Origin: Phellopilus nigrolimitatus
Taxonomy: Eukaryota > Basidiomycota > Agaricomycetes > Hymenochaetales > Hymenochaetaceae
Length of the DNA: 64,000 nucleotides
Assembly: GCA_021029095.1 (NCBI GenBank)
Contig: JAJOHG010000118.1
Span: 22,057-86,056 of the forward strand
Reading direction: 5' to 3'
Both the position numbers and the translations under genes were made by a program. The notes beneath the pieces are model-generated. The model was not told the origin of the DNA. It ran no database searches and saw only the letters and a program-made list of their open reading frames with translations. The first letter of the stretch is position 1. Every line of letters starts with the position of its first letter. Below are positions 11,615 through 23,176 of this stretch, in pieces.

Positions 11615-13338
11615 CTAATTGTGTGTTGCAGTAAAAGGCCTCGATATGGCGCTGAGCTTCGCTCTCGTCGGAAGGGGCCGAGAGGGAGACATCAGTTCAA
11701 TATCATAGGCTGAGGCATCTGCACTCGAAGGTGTTTGCGAAAAGACAGACGTCGGCGTCGAAGGAGAACTGTATACACCTCTAATACGAAGCAGGAGACG
11801 GTTGCAGCATATGCTGTGAAGTGCGCACTGAGTGCTGCAGATCTGTACTCAGCATTTCCCGACGAGGTGGAAAGTATGAGAAAAGAACGTACAAGATCAT
11901 AAACCAAATTGATGGCGAAGCAACACTGAGAATAATGACATTCACAATAGTAGCACCTGGGCGCACATGCATTTAGTGCACGAGCGATTGGGGATTGTGG
12001 AAGGAAACGTACATAGGATGGCAGTGAAGTAAATGACGCCTGCAATCATATTTTAGCAGACTTTTAAACCAGTGGTAAATAAACGAGGAAATTGGCCCAC
12101 CATCGACAAATAATACTTTCATCGTTCTCGAGTCCGGCATTTGGTCTAAATTAGGCGTTCAATGATAAACGTAGGATTTATGACAGCGCTTAGCTTACAT
12201 GTCTTCACTAATAAGACAATGAGTGCAACTGTGATTTTAGAGGGCGACAGGAGTCAGTTTGTTTTGGGTACCTCGTGGTATTGGCATGAACCTACAGGTT
12301 TCCAAGACCATAATCATTGCCATTGCAAGCCTTTCAATATCGCCTCGCAGATTGAATAGGCATCCGGACGGAAGAAAAGGTAAGCTCAGGACTGGGTAAC
12401 TGTTAACCATTTGTTTTTAACAAGAGATATTCATGACATACCAGTAGCTGATCCTATAAATCGGCCCGTAAAATATAGTGTTGGTATGCAAAAAATCTGG
12501 ATTAAAGCGATATGTTAAAATTATAAAAGAGATGAAACTGGGCGGAAACTTACGAAGTATAATAATACGATGAGAACGAGCATCGGGCGTGTGCGTCCCC
12601 AGACTGCATATGCTCGCATGTATAGTATAACTGCAGTGGAGACATCAGTAATGTCCATATGGCAACGGTATCTGTACGATCCTCACATTCTGCAACAATA
12701 AACTCTGCTGTGATAAAGCCTTCATAGCCGCGGTTAGGGTACGACGAAAGAAGGAAAGGACAAAAGGCAGTTGCTCACAGCCAAACACAGTAAAGGCCGG
12801 TTTGCATGTCTGTTGAAACATTTAAAAAATAGAGCCTCTTGACGACAGGGTTAAGAGGTCACTTACGTTAGAGAACTTGGTAGGCTCCACCAGAATAAAG
12901 ACTGCAATAATCAGATTAGAAGAGTTACGATGTTAGTAAGTGACCTCGAAAACACACCGTGCATCATCCCCGTGATTGCAACGAAAGGTAAGTAACGGTT
13001 TAGAAGGAAAGCAATTTTGACAATAGAGAGACGTGAGGACCAGACGAGGTGCTTTTCTTCGCTGAACGTGAGGAGATAATCGTAAACCTAAGTATCGCAT
13101 CGAGTCAAGTAATGATGCATCGACAATGTACGGTGGACGCACTAGCCAGGTTAACGTCGCTGCTGTGAACAGAGATCAGCATGTTCCCAATAATGAAGTG
13201 AATATTAGTACCTAGTGTAAACTTGAAAAAGTTACCCCATCAGCTCGAACGATGCTATGATTGAATTACGGGCCTCACTTTGGATAATTGGACATCGCTG
13301 ACAAGAGATATGATTTCGTGTTGAGTCAGAGATGCCAT
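11615..13338 (-). CDS. Second DUF6533-family membrane protein (possibly degenerate)
   Basis: Reading down from the ATG at 13338, the first exon is MASLTQHEIISLVSDVQLSK. Then come a short exon ending AATLTWL, the diagnostic VYDYLLTFSEEKHLVWSSRL, NRYLPFVAITGMMH, FILVEPTKFSN and AVILYMRAYAVWGRTRPMLV. Later exons give AGVIYFTAIL, VNVIILSVASPSIWFMIL and a tail starting CCNRLLLRIRGVYSSPSTPT that stops at 11615-11617. The motif order matches the upstream paralogue, and introns fall at similar places. I could not join the last two exons in frame with consensus splice sites, so a frameshift or unusual junction is possible. Its ligand or role is unknown. Confidence 0.65.
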
Positions 13339-14300
13339 CCTTTCCAAACAGCTCACGCGCAATAAACCAACAGCCCACTTTATAGCTGAGAAGAAGGACC
13401 TACTAGTGTATTAGGTTTTGAGAAAAACAAATACGAAGCTGTTGCGGAGAATCGTTATGATGGATGATCATGATTGATAGGTGTCCTCAGATGACCTTCT
13501 GACTTTTCACTCTCGTGCTCCATTTTCGAGACGAAAGGAAAGCGCGTCGCTGGAAGTTCGCCTACGGAAGGGCTTGACCTTGTATTTTAAAAAGCTAGGT
13601 GGTCCCGACTGGATCATCCACGCTAGTAACGAGCAATCCAGAACGATTGTAAACGTCGTCGAGCTTTATACTATGGTCTGCACGACTGTCGAAGCATAGT
13701 TCAGTTATTCCATAGGTTATTGTAAACCACGCTGTGCTGAGCGGAAGGAGCGGTGAAATCGGCGTCAAGAGGTCTCCGCGTACAACTGCTGGCATCACCG
13801 GTGAGTATAACAAGTTTTATTTGCTGATCGGACAGGTAGGGCTTGTCGGGATTTGATTTAGTTCCACGATACCGCTGACTATGCGCTAGAAAGATGCGTA
13901 TTTTGAGCCAAGCTGGGCATATTCTTTTTGATAAGAAACCAAGATGAAGATTCGAAGCTACACGACGACGACCTTCACTAAGTAGAAGTTGATCGTAAGC
14001 AGAAGTTAGGACGAGAAGGACAAAATATGTACGTAATTGAGGCGTGTCGGTAACTTACCTCGTACGGCAACGCGTCATGTTCGCTTGACACAGTCTTCAA
14101 CTCAACTCGCAAAAAACGCATCTAAAGCACAATACCGACCGAAACTGCTCCCGCTCATGAATGTTGTCTCATAACAATCAAACTCTTTTTTTTAAAGATA
14201 TCGTCTGACTTGGGGAAGGTTTACATAAACCACAAAATATCCTTGAAGTTCAAACTGCCACTGTGTGACTGGGCTCAGCGTTCTCCCTCAAGATACACAA
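13339..14300. other. Divergent intergenic region
   Basis: Lies between a minus-strand DUF6533 gene and a plus-strand gene, so it should hold both promoters. Short open frames around 13481-13813 on both strands lack splice or family support. Confidence 0.5.
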
Positions 14301-15383
14301 ATGTTCGGCACAGCTCTCTCCAGCCTATACGCTCGTATCGGAGAAACATACAGCTACCTGACGTGCGTGGTTATACTCTTGTTAGATCGCGGTGTCAATT
14401 GACGCGTCGAGTGCTTTGGACAGTGATGGGGAGGTGACCTACGGCGATCAATATTCAATTCTTCGACATTCAAGACCCTTCGTGGTGTATCAGGGCACAA
14501 AAACACAGATCCCGATCACTGTTTTCGGTGCCAAACCACTTCCTGAAGATAGAAGGGTTTTCTTGCAGAGGAGAGGCTACCGGACGGGGTTGCTGTGAGT
14601 CGTCTCTGCGCAAGGTCTTGCAGATGAAACTCATACCTCAGCATATGAAGTGGCTGGACACTAGGCGGCATTCTAGGCGGCTCAAAACTTCCTGGCATCG
14701 ATGTTACTCCTGTAGAACAAGTGGCACTTTCTTCACTCTCAGCACGTCAGAATTCTCAGCTCGAAGAAGACATTTCTCGTCTCTTCTTCACCTCGTCACT
14801 GTCAAAGTCTCAGAAACCCTTGCAAACGCTCTTTGTGCACGTTCCGGTACATTCCGGGGACGGGTACTTCAGACTGCGCGTGACGACGCACAACGCTCGC
14901 ACAACGCTCGCCGAAAGCCCGACGTTCCGCGTGGGCAGCGTGAGCTGGGCCTCGGCCCACCCGCAGGGCGCGACCCCTGTCGGGCTCGTGCCAGAGCTAC
15001 TTGTGAGGAGTATTTTCATTGCTGCAAAGACGACTGGTGAGTAAAATGCCTCTTCATCTGCTGAGATGCGCTTTAATCAGCATATCCCACGTCACCGGCC
15101 AGCCTACGCATCTTTTTACGCGACTTTCCCGTTTCTTAAAATGGCCGAATGGACTCCGGGCCCTTGGCGTCAATACGCTATGCGCACCTTATATACGCGT
15201 GCACTCTCTGAGGACCAGCAAGCACAGGTCAGCGAGAATATTGCTAGGAGCAAGGAAGGCTTTCAAAGGGCCAACGACACCATCTATAGGAAGGTGCCAT
15301 TAAATGCCATCGGGATGCGATCGCCCGCGGACTTGGAAAAAGATGCGAATCAAGGACGTGGAGGGAGATGGTTTCCTAGATAA
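14301..15383 (+). CDS. Conserved fungal protein of unknown function
   Basis: Four exons (14301-14362, 14424-14594, 14651-15036 and 15103-15383) sum to 900 nt, or 299 residues. All introns are GT-AG and 56-66 nt. The middle carries YFRLRVTTHNARTTLAESPT followed by FRVGSVSWASAHPQGATPVG, a pattern I recall from uncharacterised fungal proteins. The next segment, ELLVRSIFIAAKTT joined to AYASFYATFPFLKMAEW, is hydrophobic and may be membrane-associated. The C-terminus is basic and charged. No catalytic motif was seen. It lies about 220 bp upstream of profilin on the same strand, but nothing shows shared function. Confidence 0.85.
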
Positions 15384-15606
15384 TGCACTGTTTCCTATTG
15401 CTTCTTGTCTCCTTTCCCGTCTGTATTAGGCAGTTTATTCATCCTTTCTATTAGGTTACATGAACTTCTTTTTATAGTAGTTTGCGTCTCCTTTTGGAAA
15501 AAGGCCTCGGCTGATGATGACTATCAGATCGGTGAACCATCACACAGGTCTCTAGGTCTTTCACCATCTCTCTTTCTTGTTCCACCACCATTTCCAACTC
15601 TTCGCG

Positions 15607-16222
15607 ATGTCCTGGCAAGGTCAGCACCGTCGTCGTTGATGCAAATCGCGAGTCTGGGATTCTCAAAAACAATTCCAGCGTACGTCGACACCAATCTCGT
15701 TGGAACGGGCAAGATCGCGAGAGCCGCGATCTTAGGACTCCAGGGAGGCGTTTGGGCGACATCGGCTGGTTATAACGTACGTTGCGAGCTTTTCGTTTCT
15801 CCCTTTTTGTTTGCTCATCGTGCACAAATTGACGCTTTACGATATGCGTGTGTGTAGCTCTCCCCAGAGGAGCAGAAGGCGGTTGTCACCGCATTCACCA
15901 ACCCCAGTCAGACACAGTCGCACGGCATCAAGCTCGCCGGACAGAAGTTTTTCACACTGCAGGCGAGCGAACAACACGTATATGGGAAGAAAGGCGTACG
16001 TATTGGCTACTTCTCGCGCATACACCCTGCATATACTTACCGCGTGTTTACCCTGGCCCTTTCATTTCGATTTTCTCGTCCCGATCGCAGCCTGATGGAT
16101 GCGTGCTCGTGAAGACAAACCAGGCTGTGCTCGTGACGGAGTACGCCGCGCCGACACAAGCGGGTGAGGCGACGACTGTGGTTGAGAGGCTGGCCGATTA
16201 CCTCAAGTCCGTTAATTACTAG
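15607..16222 (+). CDS. PFY1: Profilin
   Basis: Profilin is a small cytosolic protein that binds actin monomers and proline-rich partners such as formins, and controls filament assembly at the cortex. Four exons (15607-15619, 15679-15776, 15858-15995 and 16091-16222) give 126 residues, the usual profilin length. The protein starts MSWQAYVDTNLVGTG, the conserved N-terminal helix that contributes Trp and Tyr to polyproline binding. It ends ERLADYLKSVNY, the matching C-terminal helix. The tiny 13-nt first exon is typical of fungal profilin genes. All three introns are GT-AG. Confidence 0.97.
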
Positions 16223-17159
16223 ACGCGCCGCTTATTGGCTGGGCGGTGTCGGTAGCGCGACGAGGGTGTCGAATACCATGCTTTTTATGTTTCCAGCACT
16301 GGATGAATGACGGTGTCGCAGATTACGCTTTCGAAATTTGTAGCTAATAAAGAACGAGTCCTTGACAAATGCATGTAAATGCCGGCTTAGGCAATCACTT
16401 TCACACCCTTTTTGTCAATTACTGACCGTATGTGATCAAATCGGTCCTTCAAAGAACCGAGCCCCCGAGAATGCGTTCTATAACGACTGTAGTTCACAAA
16501 TGTACGTACATGATTCAAGACAGTTGTGAAATTCATTCCTTTTTACAAACAGTCCATTCACAATCTGCCAGTAATAATACAGGCACAGAATCCAGCAGGA
16601 GTTGGATATAAAATATACGGTACGCTTATACCGAGAACAGGCTTGAGCTGACAGCACCATCTAACAAGGGATTTTCAAGGAGCCTGTACCCAGCTCACAG
16701 TGCTCAGCATACGCACTTTGGAAGTGTGTGCGAGTCGGAGTGGCAATCACAGCTGACAAAAGATTGCATAATGGAATGATGGTAATGTGAGTCGCGCCAC
16801 CAGCGTGTGACCGTCAGATCTGAATTTCGTTTCTACTGATACAAGCACGTTGTCCCGGTGCGAAGACAGGAATGTCCCACAAATATGAGAAGAACAGCTC
16901 ACTGGCAATGTCTTACTCTAGAAAACCCAAATGAAGTCAAGATCAGGATTAGGTAGAGGAAATTTGATTTTTGGAGGAAATCTCCGGGCACATGCCTAGA
17001 AACTCGCTATACTCAAAAGTTAAACTTAGTGCTAGCTTACTACCGGCTTGTCGGAAAAGGATCTAAAACACCCACGAGTCTCGGATCCGGAGGCTGGGGA
17101 ACAGTGCTTGCTTACTTTTCTGCCAGCAACTATCGGCGTGAGTTATCCAGCAGCTTGAA
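16223..17159. other. Intergenic spacer
   Basis: 937 bp between profilin and the tannase-family gene. A small unseen upstream exon of the esterase (a signal peptide) could lie in its last 200 bp. Nothing else was recognised. Confidence 0.5.
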
Positions 17160-18976
17160 ATGTTGAACGGCGTTTTAGACAAAAGCTTCTCTTTCTTGCG
17201 TCAGGCAACGTCTAACTGGCAGATCCTTGGGCCTGCGCTGTCCGTTCTTGCTCCCAGCCAATTTGATTCCGACCCTACTGCTGCCTGTGCTAGTTTATAT
17301 CATGATCCAACCTTGGCGGGTTTGAACACGACGATCTTGAATGCTACGTATTACGAGAACGCGACGGCGGTCGGCACACTGGGTGTTTGTCAGCCGAGAG
17401 CGCAAATTAGCACCCCTCTTTGTCGCGTGCAGTTTATCGTAAACACGTCGGATGTGTCTGCCATCACGGCCGAGGCCTGGTTTCCGACTGATTGGAATGG
17501 CAGGTTCTTGGGGCTTGGAAATGGTGGTCTAGGAGGATGTACGTGATTGATTACTCGAGATGGGTACATAGCAATGGGAGCTTGAACTGAACCCATAGGC
17601 ATCGACTACGATGACCTCGGATACGGCGCCTCGTTGGGCTTCGCCTCCGTTGCATCCAACAATGGACACGACGGCAACTCAGGCGTTGTCTTCGAAAACA
17701 AGCCAGAAGTGCTTTTGGACTTTACGAGCCGTGCGGTCCATGTCGAAGCTGTTGCCGGCAAGCAGCTTGTCGCGATGTACTACGGGCGCGCACACCGCCG
17801 CGCGTACTACCTCGGATGTTCGACCGGCGGCAGGCAAGGTGTGTATGCCGCGCTGCACCATCCAGCGGACTTTGACGGGATCCTCGCCGGTGCACCCGCA
17901 ACGAATATGAATCATCTCCTCGGGCATTCCGCCATGCTCTCAAAATATAACGGCGCACCGAACTTGGAGACGAACCCCAGCTTTATCTCTCCTGCATTGT
18001 GGGACGTTGTCTCAGCGGAAATTCTCAGACAGTGCGACGCGCTCGACGGCGTCGCGGATGGCATCATCACGGAACCCGATGCTTGTGAATTCAGGCCTGA
18101 GGAAATTCAATGCACGAGCAACACCGCGTCAAACTGTTTGACGGCGACGCAGGTCGAGGCTCTGAGGAAAATATACGCGCCTCTGTATGGGCTGAACGGC
18201 GAGCTACTCTTTCCGCGCTTTGACCCTGGAGCAGAGGCATCGCCAAGAGCACAGTCATTCGTTTTCGCTAGGATACCACAGTTCGCTTATGTGAGTTTTA
18301 TACCGCTCCAAACGAGGTAAATACTCGTGCCAACTGTTAAGCGTTACAGGACTGGATGAAGTATGTCATTCATAACGGCTCTGACTACGACTTCAACAAC
18401 TTCGGGCTCGCAGATATTGCCCTTATGGATGAGCGCGATCCCGGAAAGATATCTACATTCAGCGGCGACTTCTCCGCATTCCGCGCACGAGGCGGGAAGC
18501 TCATCAGCTACCACGGCCGCAGTGACGAGGTACTTATTTTCTCCTTTTTCCGAGTGGACTCTTTTCTTGATGTTCCCGCTTTCCTATAGCTGATCCCATC
18601 AGGCAATGCCAAGTCACTCTATAACCTGGCCGCGCGTACGCTCGGCTTGCACGCAGAGATGCTCGACTCGTTTTACCGCCTCTTCCTCGTCCCCGGCATG
18701 GGCCACTGCCTCGGCGGTGCGGGAGCCGTGAACTTCGGGCAGAATGCACATGCCGTTCCACAGGAGGTAGGAAAGCCCCCGGAACAGAGCTCGAAGTCCC
18801 AGGTAGCCTCGCTGAAGGCGGACAACGTGCTCCTCGCTCTTGTCGAGTGGGTCGAACACGGGCACGCGCCTGATACAATCACAGGCGTGTCCAAAGATGG
18901 GAAGTTGAGCAGGGTGCATTGCCGGTACCCCCACAAAAGCGTATGGGACGGGGAGAAATATACCTGTGTATCGTGA
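17160..18976 (+). CDS. Tannase/feruloyl esterase family hydrolase
   Basis: Family members cleave ester bonds of gallate or hydroxycinnamate in tannins and plant cell walls and are normally secreted. Exons 17160-17538, 17599-18290, 18350-18529 and 18590-18976 sum to 1638 nt, or 545 residues, typical of the family. The nucleophile elbow is GCSTGGR. The acid lies in SYHGRSDE and the histidine in VPGMGHC. Together these make the CS-D-HC arrangement in which the cysteines beside Ser and His form a disulfide across the active site. Several N-x-T/S sequons suit secretion. Oddly, the modelled N-terminus (MLNGVLDKSFSFL) lacks a clear signal peptide, so an upstream exon may be missing. Substrate cannot be told from sequence. 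Confidence 0.94.
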
Positions 18977-19126
18977 TATGTTCGAATCTCAAGTATTGCA
19001 TATGCTGTTTTATTTCCAATTATCAGGACTCGACTTGATAGCGTACAACAATCGCAAGACTATGAGAGGTCATTCAACGAGAACTTTGGGCGGAACGGTA
19101 ATACAAGAGGCCTGTAAGAAAAGGTG

Positions 19127-20679
19127 CTAAACGTCGGATTCAGATTCATCACTGTATTCGTCAGTGGAAGTGGGACTATCGACGTCCATGTCGTCTATGT
19201 CGTGCTCTGGCTCGGGGTGGAAGAGTGTTGATTTGAACATTTCTCGGTATCTCTCGAGCTACAAACGCGACTTATTAGTTCGTCTATCAGGCTGTTTTTT
19301 TAGCATACTTACTAGCTTAATCTCCTCGAGTGCGTTATTGACGCAATCGCTCGTTCCGGATATCGAGAACTCGTAAAGTCCATCTGATTTCTCACCGAAC
19401 TGTGTCTGCACATTGTGATGTTCTTCGTAAAGAGAAATATTGCAGTTTGAAGGACCTAATAGCCCTACGAGGAAATCCTTGTACGAGTTAATATGCCAAT
19501 CACTTTAGCACAAGAGACTCTTGAGGAGTCGTAAATGTACCTTATCCGTGTCCACTCGAGCGTAGACAATGAGGTCCTTAGGCTCCGAATGAGATGCGGT
19601 AGGGACGATCCCGCATCCATCTTGGTTTTGTTGGGCTGTCGGTAGAGAGTCGCTGCCAAAATGCCACGCGGACATATTGCTTAATGCGACTCCGAGCTGG
19701 TCGAAGCTGGGGCTGCATGGTGATTCGGCAGGGCTGTAAGTACAGAGGATATCTTCAAAGGCTCTGCCTAAGCTGACAGAATCCAACGAGGCTTCGTTTT
19801 CTGTGAGAGTTTTGGGAAGATTGCTTGGCACCGCATATCTGTATTCCGACGGGCCAACATGTGATCCCGTTTCACTCTTGATGACGGATGCTAGTGGTTG
19901 GTTTTCCGAATCCCCCCGTAGACGAGAAGTCGTGTGCTCTCCTTCTCCCTCGTCATCTACGGCCGACGGCCCCGCCGATGGCCCTGCCGATACGCCGGCT
20001 TTTGTGCGACCCTCTGTTCCTATCCCGATCTGTCCAGAAACACTCCTCCCCTTCCAATGGTCCTGTAAAATACAATAAATGACATTAAGCGTTGCATCGC
20101 ATGAAGCTGATAAGAGTAAACGAGTGGCTTTTGTAAAATAAATGCTTCTAGATATCCATCTGTTTTGGCTCGAACTTCCTCATGGGAACATGACAATTGT
20201 CTGCAGAAACAAAGTATCATAAAAAGCATTTCTTTACTCACCATAAATCTTGGCTTTTCGGGCTCAGTGGTACAAAGAATCCCCTTTTTGCTGCACAATT
20301 GACAAGGGCCCCCATTAAGTTCTCGCGCGCACTTGTATATGCCATCTCCTTCAGTAATTCTGACCGGCAGGTAAGTGACAATCCGCACCTTAACACGTAT
20401 TCTCCTGCACGCATCACATGGAACATGTCGCGGCGGCGACAACGGGCGCAGCGAGGGGCGCTGCAGTGACACCGACGAGCGCGGTGGCGACGCCGGCGGC
20501 GACACCGGCGAGAGCGGTGGCGACACCGGCGAGCGCGGCGGCGACGTCGGTGGGCGCGGCGGCGGCAATGGGTGCAGCGAGATGCGCGGCGCCTGCACCA
20601 GCGAGCGCCGCGGCGGCGGGCTATAAGTACGTCCCAGGCTCTGGTCTGTTTTATATATAAACCTATTTTCCTGATCCAT
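19127..20679 (-). CDS. Zn(2)-Cys(6) fungal-type transcription factor
   Basis: A nuclear DNA-binding regulator by family. From the ATG at 20679 the first 80 or so residues are Pro/Ser/Arg repeats (SPPRSP, SPPLSP, SPPASP). The binuclear cluster follows, spelled CDACRRIRVK then CARELNGGPCQLCSKKGILC, giving C-x2-C-x6-C-x8-C-x2-C-x6-C. An intron falls exactly before the third Cys. Later exons run through PSNLPKTLTENEASLDSVSL, then YKDFLVGLLGPSNCNISLYE, and an acidic C-terminus (DIDDMDVDSP) ending at 19127-19129. The acidic tail could be an activation region. No fungal-specific middle homology region was recognised. The targets are unknown. Confidence 0.8.
20420..20630. repeat. Imperfect GC-rich trinucleotide repeat inside the Zn2Cys6 gene
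   Basis: Irregular GGCGACACCGGCGAG-type units encode the Pro/Ser-rich N-terminus of the minus-strand factor (SPP repeats). It also leaves long open frames on the plus strand, which I treat as shadows. Confidence 0.7.
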
Positions 20680-20916
20680 CGAGCTTGGAAAGCATTAGTC
20701 GACTAGTAACTTATGGGAAGGGTAATAATCACTTCCTTCGGATTCTCCTGGTGAACTGACTTGGACTGAGCAGAAATAGGGGAACGAGTTCGAGGACAAT
20801 GAAAAGTACGACAACGACGACGATGCAGAGCCTAGATAGATCAGTGTGAGAACGATCATGAAATAGGCGCCGCATGAAGTTCCTCCATCAATGACAGCCG
20901 CTGAGACGACGTTAGC

Positions 20917-22534
20917 ATGTTGAAGGGGTCTCATCTGTGTGTCGACGGACTAATGCACAGCAAGCCAGAACGTCCCCGATGGTGCAATACGCCAAGGCTG
21001 CTACAAAGCAGCTTGGAGCGTTTGTGCTCCAATGGTTACAGGACGGAAGACGAAGACTTGAAGGACTTGAAGGACTGGTTGAGTCCCGCGTTGGATCGCG
21101 ACTCCTGCCTGAGGCATCTGGAAGGGGAGGACGCGAACGATCTTTTGTGTCTATTACAGAAGGTATCGTTGTTGATTTATGTGTCACTGTGTAAAGTTAC
21201 TGACATTATTTTTCGACAAAAAGACAATAGATCACCTGCGACCTTCCGACGCTTATGCCAACGTGCGCAGTCTTTGTCTGGCGCGGATGATGGAACTGGC
21301 CATAACTAGTGAACAGTTACCGCGAATTCTTCGGGTCGACAGTGACGTAAGACGTTTACCAAAGCGTGTCCGTCATGTTGCGAAAGGCGGCTTTGGTCTG
21401 GTCTACAAAACCGAGTTACTGGCCGACAAGACAGTAATAGCAGTTAAGACACCCAAAGAAGAAGTCCTTGACAATAAAAAGGTGAGAAACGATACCGTGC
21501 TGTATTGGAATGAGGATGACGTTACGACTTATTGCTGTCGGTAGGCGTTGTTCCGCGAAATTATACTGTGGAATCATCTCGAGCACCAGAACATACTGCC
21601 CTTCAAAGGAATATGCAAGTTTAAGCATGTATTCCCGTCCATTGTGTCGCCATGGATGTCCAGAGGGTCCATTAATGACTTTGCCAGAGGCGAGCCTCTA
21701 AACTTGACTGTCAAATATACCCTAGTACGTCAGAACGACAACCAATTGATTGTCGAAATCACGCCAGACTAATTTCATTAACGCCGACAGTTGAGTCAAG
21801 TGGCTTCTGCTCTCGCATACCTCCACAGTCATGATCCTCAGATTGTACATGAAGATGTTCGTGGGGTTAGTTCTAAATTCACACGACCCTACGGGATCCT
21901 TTTCTGACTGGTTTTAAACAATCAGGACAACATACTGATCAGCGATAACGAGAATGCTTTACTTTCGGATTTCGGTATATCCCGTATCAATAGCGAGGTT
22001 TTCACAGCGGTTTCCTCCAAATTGCAGCATGGTAACACACGCTGGCTCGCTCGGGAGCTCATATTTGGTTTGGGAGGCAAGGAACCCAAGCCGCGCAGAG
22101 AGGAGGAAATCAGCGATGACGACGCCGCCTACCTGAAAGCGACTACTTACAGCGACATGTGGTCGTTTGGCATGACATTCATAGAGCTGCTTACGGAAAA
22201 AATACCTTTCGCAGATGGTGTCGGAAGGCTTGATGCTGCTGTACTCATGTCCATCCATTCAGGCACATTACCAGAGCGCCCGCACGTGGATGAGCACGAT
22301 GTGCTAGGTCTCCCAGATGAGCTGTGGCAGACTGTCAGGAGCTGCTGGGACAGTGTACCAGAGAAGCGTCCTTCCGCGTCGGAAATGTTGGTACAGCTAG
22401 AGAAGGCTCTGCGTGTGCCCAAGGTCGACGTACGATTGCACGAGCTGAAAAAGGCGACCCACGTTTCAATCGCAACTTCTCGTACGGATGATGTCTCTTC
22501 TAACTCCATTGCGGGCCCAAGTCGTATTCATTGA
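20917..22534 (+). CDS. TKL-like protein kinase
   Basis: Five exons (20917-21162, 21224-21481, 21545-21724, 21791-21865 and 21926-22534) sum to 1368 nt, or 455 residues. An N-terminal region of about 135 residues precedes the kinase domain. The glycine loop is GGFGLVY near residue 137, the ATP-binding lysine is in VIAVKTP (about 157), and the alpha-C glutamate is in LFREIILW. The catalytic loop is HEDVRGDNILI (Asp near 250). DFG follows at about 268, and the APE position reads ARE. The R-G in place of K-x after the catalytic Asp is usual in basidiomycete TKL-like expansions. Key catalytic residues are present, so activity is plausible. The substrate is unknown. A second relative lies at 45292-48104. 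Confidence 0.9.
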
Positions 22535-23176
22535 TCAATGTGTGGAAGGTCAGTCTCGCTCCCCACCTCGCTTTTACCTCTCATTGATTTGCTTCTCCTA
22601 ACAGGCGGAAAGCTTATGTTTCTGTATGTATGGGTATATTTCGCTCTTGGTTGCTATCATGTACAATAAATGCTGTTTTTTCTACATGCATTCGTGCGCA
22701 GTGTATGGGTTTCGAAGGATATTCATTATTATGTTTCGGACAGTTAGCAAGTCAATAAATTTAAGAGCTGAACTATGAACCTGATGTTTCTCAGGGAAAA
22801 AAACCCCCTTTTACTAGTGGGCGCATACATGCCTATCTCATATCTGCACAACTTGAAAGATTATTTGCTAAAGCGCGGTTCTACGGAAATGTGCTACTCA
22901 CGCCGCATTTAATCCCGAAGAGTTTCTGAGTGACAATCGTATCCATCGTATCCATGCCCGCGCGGATACTGAACAGCATCTTATTATTCATAATCTCAGA
23001 ATATATGTATTTTCTTTCCCCTCAATATTAACTTCGGAGGACCGCAGTATGTCGTTCGCCAATCACGCACATACGGCCAGTCTCCGAATTCCCGTATCTT
23101 CGCATCTGTACACGAACTAACACACAATCAACTCCATTTATATCAATACACCTGACGCGCATTTCATTGTGGAACA
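22535..23176. other. Spacer between convergent genes
   Basis: 3' flanks of the kinase and the epoxide hydrolase. No gene was seen. Confidence 0.5.
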
